NCBI GenBank assembly: GCA_944326615.1
Contig: CALVEO010000003.1
Span: forward strand, 1-64,000
From: Candidatus Gastranaerophilales bacterium
Lineage (GTDB): Bacteria; Cyanobacteriota; Vampirovibrionia; Gastranaerophilales; Gastranaerophilaceae
Direction of reading: 5' to 3'
Length of the DNA stretch: 64,000 bases
Shown here piece by piece: positions 37,341-45,813 of this stretch. Position 1 is the first letter of the stretch. Each line of letters begins with the position of its first letter. The position numbers and the translations under genes were made by a program. The notes beneath the pieces were generated by a model that was given only the letters and a program-made list of their open reading frames with translations, ran no database searches and was not told where the DNA came from.

Positions 37341-37385
37341 ATTCTTCCTTTCTATATTGGGTAAATTTATTTTTATAATTACATG

Positions 37386-37414
37386 TTTACAAAAAATAAT
37401 AATTACGATATAAT
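37386..37414 (+). promoter_or_regulatory. Promoter of the SLH protein gene
   Basis: TTTACA and TATAAT with 17 nt between, about 40 nt before the ATG at 37457, which has a GAGG ribosome-binding site. Confidence 0.65.
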
Positions 37415-37456
37415 CATACACGAAAAAGGTTTACTAGTAAATATGAGGAATTAAAG

Positions 37457-38731
37457 ATGAAAAAATTTATTGCGGGATTGATGACATTATGTTTATTGTC
37501 ATTTAATGCAATTCCTGCGTTGGCTGCATCAATTGCTGATGTTGGACAGAATTACTGGGCCAGCAAAGAAATCAATATTGTTGTAGACGACAACATTATG
37601 TCTCTTTCAGGCAACCGTTTTAATCCGGAAGGAGACATGACAAGAGTAGAATTTGTTAATGCTTTGTTAAAAGTTTTATCTGATGAAAATTTGAACGTAA
37701 ATATTTCAAATAAATTCTCAGATGTTTCAAAGTCTAACCCGAACTATGATAATATTTTGCGTTCACAGCAATTAGGTCTGGTTTACGGTTATCCGGATGG
37801 AACTTTTAAACCAAACAAAACTGTTTTAAGATCTGAAGCTCAATCTGTTATCAGCCATATTACAAAAGATATGGATGCTGACAAATCAGTTTTAAATCAA
37901 TTTAAAGATGCTTCAGCTGTTCCTGCTTGGGCAAAAAATGTTTACGCTAAAACTATTAATTACGGAATTTACGTAAACTATCCTGATTCAAGAGAATTAA
38001 GACCTAATGATAATCTTTCAAGAGCTGAGGCTGCTGTACTTCTTGCAAGACTTAAAGAGAAACTTGATTTAGTAAAACAGCAGTATCTAGGTACAACAAG
38101 AGTTGAACACCTTGACGTTAAAAGAAACGCTCCAAATGATGAAGTTAAAGTTAACAATGTTCAAAGCGTTATCGGACAAGGAAATGTTCTGGTTGTAGCT
38201 TTTGACGAAAAATTCAAATCAGAAGAGCACAAAGCCGGTGATATTGTAAATTTTGTTGCTGATGAAGACATTTATACTGAGGAAGGAACACTTATAATTC
38301 CTATAGGTACTAAATTTATTGCTCAAATCAATGAAATTAAAGATCCAAAATGGTTTAATAAAAATGCAAGAGTTTATCCTCAATTGCAGAAAATTATTTT
38401 GCCTAACGGAAAAGAAGCTGCATTTAACGCAAAACCTTTTTCTAAAGACTATTCTTTAAAAGAAGGCCCATGGATGACTACAGGTAAATTAGTCCTTTGC
38501 ACATTAACCGGAGGTGCTGTTGGTACCGGCGCCGGTGTTGGCTTTGCATTTATTCCGAGCCCTGATTTAATCGGAACAGGTGTTGCAATCGGTCTTCCTG
38601 TAGGTGCTGCTGTTGGTCTTGCTACCGGCTTGATTACAAAAGGGCTTCAGTATCATGCTAAAGATGGTGAAACAATTTATGTTATCCTTCTTGATGATGC
38701 TGCTGTAGACAGAGTAAATCTGGATATATAA
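37457..38731 (+). CDS. SLH-domain envelope protein
   Basis: This 424-residue exported protein has a signal peptide (cut near ALAA, residue 24) and three S-layer-homology repeats at about 25-90, 95-155 and 160-220. Each carries the R-x-E-x-V/A type motif (TRVEFVNALL, LRSEAQSVI, SRAEAAVLL). A beta-rich part follows and then a glycine-rich hydrophobic region (about 350-400, GGAVGTGAGVGFAFIP). SLH repeats bind cell-wall polymers, so this probably links peptidoglycan with the outer envelope. It is not a full OprB-type porin, as the C-terminal barrel is too short. Confidence 0.9.
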   Translation: MKKFIAGLMTLCLLSFNAIPALAASIADVGQNYWASKEINIVVDDNIMSLSGNRFNPEGDMTRVEFVNALLKVLSDENLNVNISNKFSDVSKSNPNYDNILRSQQLGLVYGYPDGTFKPNKTVLRSEAQSVISHITKDMDADKSVLNQFKDASAVPAWAKNVYAKTINYGIYVNYPDSRELRPNDNLSRAEAAVLLARLKEKLDLVKQQYLGTTRVEHLDVKRNAPNDEVKVNNVQSVIGQGNVLVVAFDEKFKSEEHKAGDIVNFVADEDIYTEEGTLIIPIGTKFIAQINEIKDPKWFNKNARVYPQLQKIILPNGKEAAFNAKPFSKDYSLKEGPWMTTGKLVLCTLTGGAVGTGAGVGFAFIPSPDLIGTGVAIGLPVGAAVGLATGLITKGLQYHAKDGETIYVILLDDAAVDRVNLDI

Positions 38732-38756
38732 TAATTATTTTATAAAATTATACTTT

Positions 38757-38784
38757 AAGAGAACTGCTTTCGGGCAGTTCTCTT
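38757..38784 (+). terminator. Terminator after the SLH gene
   Basis: AAGAGAACTGC and GCAGTTCTCTT form an 11-bp stem with a 6-nt loop; the T tract is broken (GTTATAT). Confidence 0.75.
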
Positions 38785-38882
38785 GTTATATATGCTATGG
38801 TAAAGTGTTGTGAAAAGGTTTATTATAAATGTGTAAACAAAGTTTATATATGTTTAATTTAGAAAACGGGAGTATGCTTATT

Positions 38883-39242
38883 ATGAAAAATTTATGTATT
38901 ACACTGGCTTTAATTGGTGCTGTAACTTTATCTACTCAGAGTGCTTTTGCTGCATGGGAGGGGGCGCAATCACTAAATCCTCTGCCTTATTTGTCTTATC
39001 TTAATCCGCTTCCTTATATTGGAATAGGTGAAAATAAAACAAATTTCAGTCTTAATCCATTCACAGGTTTTAAAAACTGTAACAAGTGCAAAGTTAAAAA
39101 AATGAAATGTGATGAATGTACAAGGATTAAAATGCAGCCTTGTCCGACCTGTAGAAAAGCATTTACGGAAGAAAACTGCAATACCTGTGATAGAATTTAT
39201 ATAGAAACAATACAACCCAGATGCACTTCATGCGGACACTAA
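38883..39242 (+). CDS. Exported cysteine-rich protein with repeated CxxC pairs
   Basis: This 119-residue protein has a signal peptide (MKNLCITLALIG ... SAFA). The mature part starts with a repeated LNPLPY motif and then has five CxxC pairs in about 55 residues (CNKC, CDEC, CPTC, CNTC, CTSC). This looks like metal-binding ribbons or many disulfides outside the cytoplasm. The ATG at 38883 is chosen for the signal peptide; a start at 38874 would add three residues. I do not recognise a family. Confidence 0.75.
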   Translation: MKNLCITLALIGAVTLSTQSAFAAWEGAQSLNPLPYLSYLNPLPYIGIGENKTNFSLNPFTGFKNCNKCKVKKMKCDECTRIKMQPCPTCRKAFTEENCNTCDRIYIETIQPRCTSCGH

Positions 39243-39269
39243 AAAAAAGAGCCTTAAGGCTCTTTTTTT
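39242..39269. terminator. Bidirectional terminator
   Basis: A near-perfect palindrome (A-run, GAGCC-TTAA-GGCTC, T-run) between two convergent genes; it overlaps both stop codons. Confidence 0.9.
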
Positions 39270-40104
39270 AATATTCAACAATATTTTGCAGGGTATAAAA
39301 TATTTTATCTGTTATTTCCTGTATGTATTCCTGTGATACCATACCGTTTATAACTGCATCAGAAATTTGATAAGCAGGTCTGATGTATTGTTGTGCTGTT
39401 TTATTTACATCCTGAAACTGTAAATCGGCAGCTTTACCGGTTTTGCCTCTTAGAGCGGCTCTTCTGTACCATCTGTCTTTTATAACTTCAAGAGGAGTAA
39501 AGACATAAACTTTTACATCCATAATGTCTCTTAAACCTTCATTAAGTACATAAAGCCCTTCGGTGAGAACTACTTTAGCAGGTTTTTTGATATCTCCGTT
39601 TGGATCAGAAACGCAGGTTACAAAATCATATTTTGGTGATGTAATTTCTTTCCCTGTTTTAAGTTTCATGAGGTGTTTTTTCATTAAATCTAAATCAATT
39701 GCATCAGGAGTGTCAAAGCTGAAACCTGTTTTAAACAATGCTTCATAACTACCGGCTTCAAGTAGCTCTTTAGATGTATCCTTATAATAATCATCGCATC
39801 TGATTACAGTATAAATTCCCTCTTTTTTTTCTTTTACACAGGCTTTAATTGTGTTATCAACGAAAACCGTTTTCCCGGATGCGCTTTCGCCGGTAATCCC
39901 TATAAGGAATGTCTTTTTCTTTTCTTGAACAACTTTTCTTGCGATATTCAATATGAGATTTTCAGATGTTTTTAAGAATAACGGCTGTGTTTGAAGTTTA
40001 TCTTCCTCCAAAATTTTTTTCAGTGATTCAACAATCTGTGATATAACTTCCATATCACGTCTGCTTGAATAATAGTCGTAACTTGTTAAAAAATCTGTTG
40101 CCAT
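39268..40104 (-). CDS. Uridine kinase-like P-loop kinase
   Basis: This 278-residue protein carries the P-loop GITGESASGKT (about 72-82) and the substrate-binding region IRCDDYYKD, followed by GFSFDTPDAIDLD, as in uridine kinase and related phosphoribulokinase-like enzymes. It is longer at the N-terminus than standard Udk by about 60 residues. The nucleoside substrate is not certain. It has its own transcript ending in the shared terminator. Confidence 0.8.
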   Translation of the reverse strand: MATDFLTSYDYYSSRRDMEVISQIVESLKKILEEDKLQTQPLFLKTSENLILNIARKVVQEKKKTFLIGITGESASGKTVFVDNTIKACVKEKKEGIYTVIRCDDYYKDTSKELLEAGSYEALFKTGFSFDTPDAIDLDLMKKHLMKLKTGKEITSPKYDFVTCVSDPNGDIKKPAKVVLTEGLYVLNEGLRDIMDVKVYVFTPLEVIKDRWYRRAALRGKTGKAADLQFQDVNKTAQQYIRPAYQISDAVINGMVSQEYIQEITDKIFYTLQNIVEY

Positions 40105-40309
40105 TCTACTTCCCCTGTAATATTCTAATATTTTACCTTAAACTTTTTTTATTTTGTAGGAATAATAAATTTTGTAACAATATTCTTATTTTTATTAAAG
40201 AATGTTCAAATTTTTGCCGTTATGGGAATAAGTGAAGTAGTCTTTGCCGGTAATTGATTTAATTGCAGCAATAAAGTCTACGGGAGTATATTAATAAAAG
40301 GAGATAGGC

Positions 40310-40483
40310 ATGTATCATGACGAAATTTTTGAAACCGCTCTAAAAGATGTACGTGAAGAAAGTTACAAGGCATTGAAAGAAGAAATTTGTTCAATGGAAT
40401 CTGCTATAGAGAGATTTTTCAAAAATGTTTTAGAGTGTACAACTTGCAAGTCTGAGAGAGATTACAATATTTCTTCATTTTAA
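40310..40483 (+). CDS. Unknown 57-residue acidic protein
   Basis: This short frame has an excellent AAAAGGAG ribosome-binding site and ends at TAA 40481-40483, just before a strong terminator. The protein is helical and charged (MYHDEIFETALKDVREE...) and has a C-terminal CTTC motif. Both the initiation site and the terminator argue that it is real. Function unknown. Confidence 0.65.
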   Translation: MYHDEIFETALKDVREESYKALKEEICSMESAIERFFKNVLECTTCKSERDYNISSF

Positions 40484-40486
40484 AGT

Positions 40487-40518
40487 AAAAAAAGACCGTT
40501 TTTAACCGGTCTTTTTTT
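40487..40518. terminator. Bidirectional terminator
   Basis: AAAGACCG / CGGTCTTT stem flanked by A-run and T-run, between the 57-residue gene and the convergent glycine-zipper gene. Confidence 0.88.
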
Positions 40519-41896
40519 ATGCACAATAGTTAAGATTTGCGATTGCTTCCAATTGATTTATTACAGGTTCGTATTCTGAATTTTGGGCTAGAGAATTTTC
40601 ATATTCCGGTGTATTAGTGCTTTGTGATTCATTTAAATTTGATTCTTTTTGTGCTACAAGTTCTTCAAATGCCTTTAAAGTTTCTTCATCATCAAAGCCG
40701 CCTTCTTCTTTAGCCTTCTGTGCTGCAGCCAAAATCAATTCTTCTTGTTTTTCCGGTGATTTGTCAGCTTGTTCAGCTAACTGTTTTGCTTGTTCTTTTT
40801 GGGTTTTATTTTGTTCTTCAGCGTAAAGCTGTGCTTCTGTTTTATTTAAAGAATCTTTTTCATTGAGCGCAGCATCCATAACTTTTCCGGCACCCCAGCT
40901 TGCTATTGCACCGCCGATAAGACCGCCGACAAAACCGACAACAGCGCCTGCCACATTTCCTATACCTGGAACTACCGAGCCTGCTACAGCTCCTGCCGCA
41001 GCAGCGCCGGCTGCGTAACCTAGAACACTTGCTCCGACTTTTGTTGCAGATTTTGCAAGCTGTTTGTTGCCTCTGTTATTATTTATTCCCTGTTGTTTTT
41101 CAACTTTATCAATTTTGTAAGCTTGGACAACGGATGGAATTTCCATTAATCCTTCTATTGCAGCCATTATCCAGCTTCCCTTTACTCCTTTTTTTGCTAA
41201 TCTTAGTGCTGATGCGCCTTTTGATGTTTTTAGCATTTTGCTTTCGGCTTTATAGACTCCTGTTTTTGTTTTTAGCCAGTGAGATGCTTTCCCTGTTGTG
41301 GAAGCAGGCTTTATAAGCCCGCGTTGAATCGCCTGATTTACTTTCATATCGCCCTTTTGTAGTGCTGCTCTTATTTTTTTCAGCTGCTCTTTTAATTCAG
41401 CGCCTGTCATTTTTTTATCTTTTGCTTCCTGTATAAGCTTTTTAGCTTCACTGTAATATCTGCTTTTTCTTTGTGTATTTTCTAATTTTACAAGCTGTTT
41501 ATTATTTAATTTTGAAATATCTGTATTAACATTGTATGCAGGTAATTCCTTTTCAATATTTATAAGATTGTTATATTGATGCTTATTTTTCATTGTCTGC
41601 CACAAGCTTTTATCATCTTTTAGATGTGCTGTAGCATTTTTATTTTTTTCTGAAAGATTTTTCCAGGCTTGAAAATAATTTGTTCCCCCTGCAGTTTTCA
41701 TTTCCTGATATACCTTAAAAGGTTTTGCACCGTATTTTAAAAGTGCCGGGCCGCCAATCATTAATGGAAGTCCGAAAGCAAGGTTTGTTCCTAAATCAGT
41801 GATTAATCTATTCTGTTGTGTCTGTTCCGGTTGTACTCCATATAGCCAGTTAGCAAGCGCTAAATTCTGGCTTTGAACCGAATTAACATCTGCCAT
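40517..41896 (-). CDS. Glycine-zipper protein of unknown function
   Basis: This 459-residue protein has a long basic, helical N-terminal half and then a glycine/alanine zipper (about 275-345, with AGAAAAGAVAGSVVPG and VVGFVGGLIGGAIASWG). An acidic, Gln/Glu-rich tail follows. No signal peptide. Before the zipper it has GLMEIPSVVQAYK, which matches GITEIPNILSAFK in the next gene upstream, so the two are paralogues. Such zippers can insert into membranes or pack in oligomers. A toxin-like or effector role is only a guess. Confidence 0.75.
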   Translation of the reverse strand: MADVNSVQSQNLALANWLYGVQPEQTQQNRLITDLGTNLAFGLPLMIGGPALLKYGAKPFKVYQEMKTAGGTNYFQAWKNLSEKNKNATAHLKDDKSLWQTMKNKHQYNNLINIEKELPAYNVNTDISKLNNKQLVKLENTQRKSRYYSEAKKLIQEAKDKKMTGAELKEQLKKIRAALQKGDMKVNQAIQRGLIKPASTTGKASHWLKTKTGVYKAESKMLKTSKGASALRLAKKGVKGSWIMAAIEGLMEIPSVVQAYKIDKVEKQQGINNNRGNKQLAKSATKVGASVLGYAAGAAAAGAVAGSVVPGIGNVAGAVVGFVGGLIGGAIASWGAGKVMDAALNEKDSLNKTEAQLYAEEQNKTQKEQAKQLAEQADKSPEKQEELILAAAQKAKEEGGFDDEETLKAFEELVAQKESNLNESQSTNTPEYENSLAQNSEYEPVINQLEAIANLNYCA

Positions 41897-41937
41897 TTTA
41901 GTTTTTCCTCAAATGTTTATAATTTCCCCGTATAATA

Positions 41938-41967
41938 TATATAAAAAATTTGCTTTATAAAAATTGC
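41938..41967 (-). promoter_or_regulatory. Shared-type element GCAATT-18-TATATA
   Basis: Minus-strand GCAATT (41967 to 41962) and TATATA (41943 to 41938) with 18 nt between. Confidence 0.4.
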
Positions 41968-41987
41968 CTTTTTGTAAAGATATGTAA

Positions 41988-42018
41988 AATGGCGGTTAAA
42001 TAAACTTAGCCGCCATAA
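41988..42018 (-). terminator. Terminator of the 300-residue glycine-zipper gene
   Basis: GGCGG and CCGCC arms pair immediately after the stop codon at 42021; on the minus strand an ATTTTA tail follows. Confidence 0.6.
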
Positions 42019-42020
42019 TT

Positions 42021-42923
42021 TTAACATTGAAAGTTTAGTCTGTTCATACCTGATGTCATAGCCATGAAGTCCTGATCCATAGGATTTGCCGCTGCACCTG
42101 AGTATAACATCTGCTGTAAAGCCATTAACTGCTGTGGAGACATTGCTGGCTTCGGAATATTCATCTGCTGCGGTATTCCTTCGGGCATATCTGTTCCGAA
42201 AGGATTCATACCATATTGTTGAAGCATAGCCTGTTGTTGTTTTAGTGCTTCTTCAGCTTCAGCTTTTTTCTCAGAATGACTTTTGCCTGTAAATTTACTC
42301 ATCAGCCAGTCGCCTGCGACATAACCTACGATACTTCCAAGTATAGGACCCACAACAGGTATTGGCGCTAATAGTGCTGCACCTATGGCTCCTGCAGTCA
42401 TACCTGCACCTAGTCTTAATCCTGCTTTAACAGTTTCTGTAACACCTCCGAATATTCCTTCATCTTTAAAAGCTGACAATATATTAGGTATTTCTGTTAT
42501 GCCTATTAAAAGTGTACCTATAAGAGGCATTCTTTTTCCGATTCCGCTCATTGCACCTTTAAACTGAGACCAGAATTTTGAAGCGCCTGTTTTGCCTTTC
42601 CTCTCTGCAAGTTTGCCCCCAACTCTCCAGCCTTGAGCGACTTTAGCAGGGAATGATTTTAATGAAGCCCATGTACCTTTCCAGAAGCCGCCATGTTTTT
42701 GTGTCATAGATTTATTATGTTTTTCTGCTGCATGTGCACCATTTTTGATACCAGACCATACAGATTCCATATATGATTGTCCGTTTGCTTTACGGTTTTT
42801 AATTGTTTCGCGCATTGCATTTGTAAATTTCTCGTTGCCTGTTCCAAGTACAAAATCAGGATACAGCTTGCCTGCGCGTTTAAAATATTGCAAACCTTTT
42901 GATGCAATAGAACCTATTCCCAT
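42021..42923 (-). CDS. Glycine-zipper protein, paralogue of the neighbour
   Basis: This 300-residue protein has a basic N-terminal half, GITEIPNILSAFK (about 150-162), a glycine/alanine zipper (about 175-215, LGAGMTAGAIGAAL and GPILGSIVGYVAG), and a Gln/Met/Pro-rich tail. No signal peptide. The gene has its own terminator and a leader with TAAGGTAGGTTA. It appears to be a duplicate of the 459-residue protein with a shorter tail. Function unknown. Confidence 0.75.
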   Translation of the reverse strand: MGIGSIASKGLQYFKRAGKLYPDFVLGTGNEKFTNAMRETIKNRKANGQSYMESVWSGIKNGAHAAEKHNKSMTQKHGGFWKGTWASLKSFPAKVAQGWRVGGKLAERKGKTGASKFWSQFKGAMSGIGKRMPLIGTLLIGITEIPNILSAFKDEGIFGGVTETVKAGLRLGAGMTAGAIGAALLAPIPVVGPILGSIVGYVAGDWLMSKFTGKSHSEKKAEAEEALKQQQAMLQQYGMNPFGTDMPEGIPQQMNIPKPAMSPQQLMALQQMLYSGAAANPMDQDFMAMTSGMNRLNFQC

Positions 42924-42955
42924 TTTTACCTACCTAATTTTTATAACCTACCTTA

Positions 42956-42988
42956 ATTACATAAAAAAAATTTTTTTGCATAAATTGC
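42956..42988 (-). promoter_or_regulatory. Shared-type element GCAATT-19-TATGTAAT
   Basis: Minus-strand GCAATT (42988 to 42983) and TATGTAAT (42963 to 42956) with 19 nt between; TAAGGTAGGTTA follows at once. Confidence 0.4.
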
Positions 42989-43021
42989 TTAAAATTATAA
43001 TTTTGTTAAGTTTTGTTAATA

Positions 43022-43050
43022 TTTACAAACATAGCAATCAGGTGTATAAT
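43022..43050 (+). promoter_or_regulatory. Promoter of the CxxC small protein and icd (leaderless)
   Basis: TTTACA and TATAAT separated by 17 nt; the ATG at 43057 follows the -10 by exactly 6 nt. Confidence 0.65.
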
Positions 43051-43056
43051 AGGTCT

Positions 43057-43275
43057 ATGTATTGTGAAAACGGCAAAATTTTTATTGAAAATGATGATCA
43101 ATGCATGGATTGCAAAAATTATGCAGAAGGTGTTTCATGTCCTTTGCTTACCGCACTCGGACTTGGTGTTGTTTATCTTGAAGATAGTTTGACTGTTACT
43201 AACTGCGGTTTTTTTGAAAAATTTGAGAGAAAGTTACATATTGTGAGGAATAATGACACGAATAACATTGATTAA
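43057..43275 (+). CDS. Small cysteine-containing protein upstream of icd
   Basis: This 72-residue protein has CMDCKNYAEGVSC, a possible small metal site, and a hydrophobic stretch (LLTALGLGVVYL). Its end overlaps the icd start by 23 nt in another frame, so translation is coupled. The ATG is set by the promoter; the longer upstream frame would begin inside the divergent gene. No family recognised. Confidence 0.65.
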   Translation: MYCENGKIFIENDDQCMDCKNYAEGVSCPLLTALGLGVVYLEDSLTVTNCGFFEKFERKLHIVRNNDTNNID

Positions 43276-44248
43276 CGGAGACGGTATTGGACCGGAAATT
43301 TCAGATGCTGTTGTAAAAATAATAGAAGCTGCAGGATTAAAAATAGATTGGGATATTCAAAGTGCTGGTGCTGATGTTATTGAAAAAGAAGGTACCCCGC
43401 TTCCTGACAGAGTATTAGAATCGATTAAACGTAACAAAATAGCGCTGAAAGCTCCTGTCACAACTCCTATTGGAAAGGGCTTCAGATCTGTCAATGTTCA
43501 GCTTCGTAAAACTCTTGATTTATATGCAAATCTGCGTCCATGTAAGAATTTGCCTAATGTAAAGACAAGATTTGATAATGTTGATATTATTGTTGTCCGA
43601 GAAAATACAGAGGATTTATATGCAGGTATAGAGCGCCAGATTGATGAAAATACTGCAGAGAGTATAAAAGTTATAACTAAAAAAGCATCAGAGAGAATTT
43701 GTAAATTCGCATTTGATTACGCAGTAAAAAATAACAGAAAAGAGGTTTGTGTCGTTACTAAAGCAAATATTATGAAACTTTCTGACGGCCTTTTCCTTGA
43801 GTGTTACAGAAATGTCGCTGAAAATTATCCTCAAATTAATAGGCGTGAAATTCTTGTTGATAATTTATGTATGCAGTTAGTGCAAAATCCTTCTCAGTTT
43901 GATGTGCTTGTACTTCCAAATCTTTATGGCGATATTGTTTCTGATTTATGTGCAGGGCTGATTGGCGGTCTTGGTGTCGCTCAGGGCGCAAATATCGGCG
44001 ATAACTATGCTGTGTTTGAGCCTGTTCATGGTTCTGCTCCGGACATAAAAGGTCAAAATAAGGCAAATCCGACTGCTCTTTTGCTTTCGGCTGTTGAAAT
44101 GCTCAAATATATCGGTGAAAATTATTATGCAGAAAAGATTAATAATGCCTTATATAAAACTTTATCTGGAGGGAAGTTTACACCTGATCTCGGCGGAAAT
44201 TTAACCAGTATTGAATTTACTGAAGAAATAATCAGGCATTTAAATTAG
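43253..44248 (+). CDS. icd: NAD-type isocitrate dehydrogenase
   Basis: This 331-residue enzyme of the isocitrate/isopropylmalate dehydrogenase family has INGDGIGPEI, FRSVNVQLRK (substrate serine and arginine region), VRENTEDLYAGIE, NLYGDIVSDLCAGLIGGLG and VFEPVHGSAPDI. The VRENTEDLYAG form and the short length favour a NAD-dependent isocitrate dehydrogenase over LeuB. It would supply 2-oxoglutarate. No other TCA gene is in the window. Confidence 0.9.
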   Translation: MTRITLINGDGIGPEISDAVVKIIEAAGLKIDWDIQSAGADVIEKEGTPLPDRVLESIKRNKIALKAPVTTPIGKGFRSVNVQLRKTLDLYANLRPCKNLPNVKTRFDNVDIIVVRENTEDLYAGIERQIDENTAESIKVITKKASERICKFAFDYAVKNNRKEVCVVTKANIMKLSDGLFLECYRNVAENYPQINRREILVDNLCMQLVQNPSQFDVLVLPNLYGDIVSDLCAGLIGGLGVAQGANIGDNYAVFEPVHGSAPDIKGQNKANPTALLLSAVEMLKYIGENYYAEKINNALYKTLSGGKFTPDLGGNLTSIEFTEEIIRHLN

Positions 44249-45288
44249 ATTTCAGGTTATATTTTGTTTGTTGCCTTTGCAGCAATTTCAAAACTATAAA
44301 TATGACTAAAACTGCCCCTAAAAGTGTAAATAATGCTGATATTGGTCTTACAGTTGCACTTGTTACTGCCGTAATCAACATAGAAATAGCAAGTGTTAAT
44401 AATAAGATAAAAAATACTGGTATATTTATAATTTGTAGGTTATCAAACATTGGCAGGCATGAAAGAATATTTGAAAGTTTTTCTTTTATAAGATATAACC
44501 CTGATGCCAAAAATATAAAGCATAGAATTCTTATAAAAATTGCCAATAAGGCTGCATTATCTTTGAAATTTTTAAGCATTTCGTAAGTAGAAATTCGTCC
44601 GTTTGACACAAGAATAATAGAATAATTGTTATTTTTAAATTCATATAATAAATTGTTGTACTGAGCAGCAATTACAGATATTTCTGTGTTAACAGGTAAA
44701 TATTTGTAAGAAATTCTATAATCTCCTACCTTCGGGTTTTTAAAATCCTTTCCGCTGAAATAATAGTTATCAACAATTTGATATCCATCTCTTGGAGGTA
44801 ATTTATATACCCGGGAAGATGGTTTTAGCTTGTTTATTATAGATTTATCAAGTATAAAGTCTTCAATAGTAACATTAGTTGCCCTGAATTCAGCATCTTT
44901 TATTGTCATCGGCGGGTTATAATGCCCGAGCGAATTGGGATCCAGTTCTTTGTCTGACCATATTTTTGTAAATTTATTCCGTCCGCTTCTGCTGTTGCTT
45001 CTGTTGCGCAGTCTTTTCCACTGGTACATTTCTACTTTTCTTATTAATACAGGTGTATTTACTGTTAGACTTTCATCTTGCAATACGTCTTTTGTTTCAA
45101 TCATTCCTGAATAATGTACAAGTTTTTTGTTATTTTGAGGTGAATAATTATAAATGTCGACAATATTTTTTTTAATAAAATTAGTTTTATCAATATCTTT
45201 AGTATAATTTAATTCAGACCAGCCCAGTACAACAGTTGAAGCTATAGTGAAAATAACTCCAAATATCTAAGTTTTTATTGTTAATCAT
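44232..45288 (-). pseudogene. TMEM43-family membrane protein gene with a frameshift near its start
   Basis: The open frame from 44232 to 45104 encodes 290 residues with VEMYQWKR, a GHYNPP motif, KVGDYRISY and four C-terminal membrane helices, as in the TMEM43 (LUMA) family. The same frame stays open upstream to 45266 and encodes the missing N-terminus: a membrane helix (IFGVIFTIASTVVLGWSE) and NNKKLVHYSG. It is blocked there by TAG. A well-placed ATG (45288, AGGAAG upstream) starts MINNKNLDI in another frame and runs into it with a one-base offset. Either the gene is broken by a recent indel or the assembly has an error. The 3' end overlaps icd by 17 nt. Confidence 0.78.
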
Positions 45289-45313
45289 TCCCATACTTCC
45301 TATCAGATTCTTT

Positions 45314-45640
45314 TTAATCAATAAGTCCCAGATCTTTTAAGAAACGTGTATTATCTGAAAGTTCAAGGAGTTTTTCATCGTCTGTCGGGTCAATAACTCC
45401 TTTTGAAAAAAGCTCATCCATAATCTTGTTGTGTGAATCATTTTCAGGATTAGAAAGCGCAAGTTTGGTAAAATTTTTAATGTCACATTTACGTTCATAC
45501 ATATTAACGGCGGTTCTTGTTAATTTGTCAAAAAATACACTTTTTCTTCCCTCAAAATCTACATCTAAAGGATTTATTGCTGCACACTGCCGTTTCGTTT
45601 TTTCTAAATTAAGTTTTTGCGCTAATTTTTTAAACATCAT
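45314..45640 (-). CDS. Unknown 108-residue protein
   Basis: This soluble, mixed-charge protein (MMFKKLAQKLNLEKTKR...) ends 25 nt before the ATG of the TMEM43-like gene and is probably co-transcribed with it. A TTGACA box lies upstream on the minus strand. Two start ATGs are adjacent. No family recognised. Confidence 0.65.
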   Translation of the reverse strand: MMFKKLAQKLNLEKTKRQCAAINPLDVDFEGRKSVFFDKLTRTAVNMYERKCDIKNFTKLALSNPENDSHNKIMDELFSKGVIDPTDDEKLLELSDNTRFLKDLGLID

Positions 45641-45729
45641 ATCTACACATTATCCCCTTATTATATATTATACACTATTTGTCAAGAATGTCTACAATTC
45701 TTAACAAATATAAAGTATTAATTTTTCCC

Positions 45730-45758
45730 TTGATTATAACTTATATTTAAATTAGAAT
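45730..45758 (+). promoter_or_regulatory. serS promoter
   Basis: TTGATT and TAGAAT separated by 17 nt, about 55 nt before serS, whose ATG has an AAAGGTGG ribosome-binding site. Confidence 0.5.
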
Positions 45759-45813
45759 TAACTTGAAATTTGTTGAATAGAGGCCTATGGCAAAAATTTA
45801 AAGGTGGTAAAAT

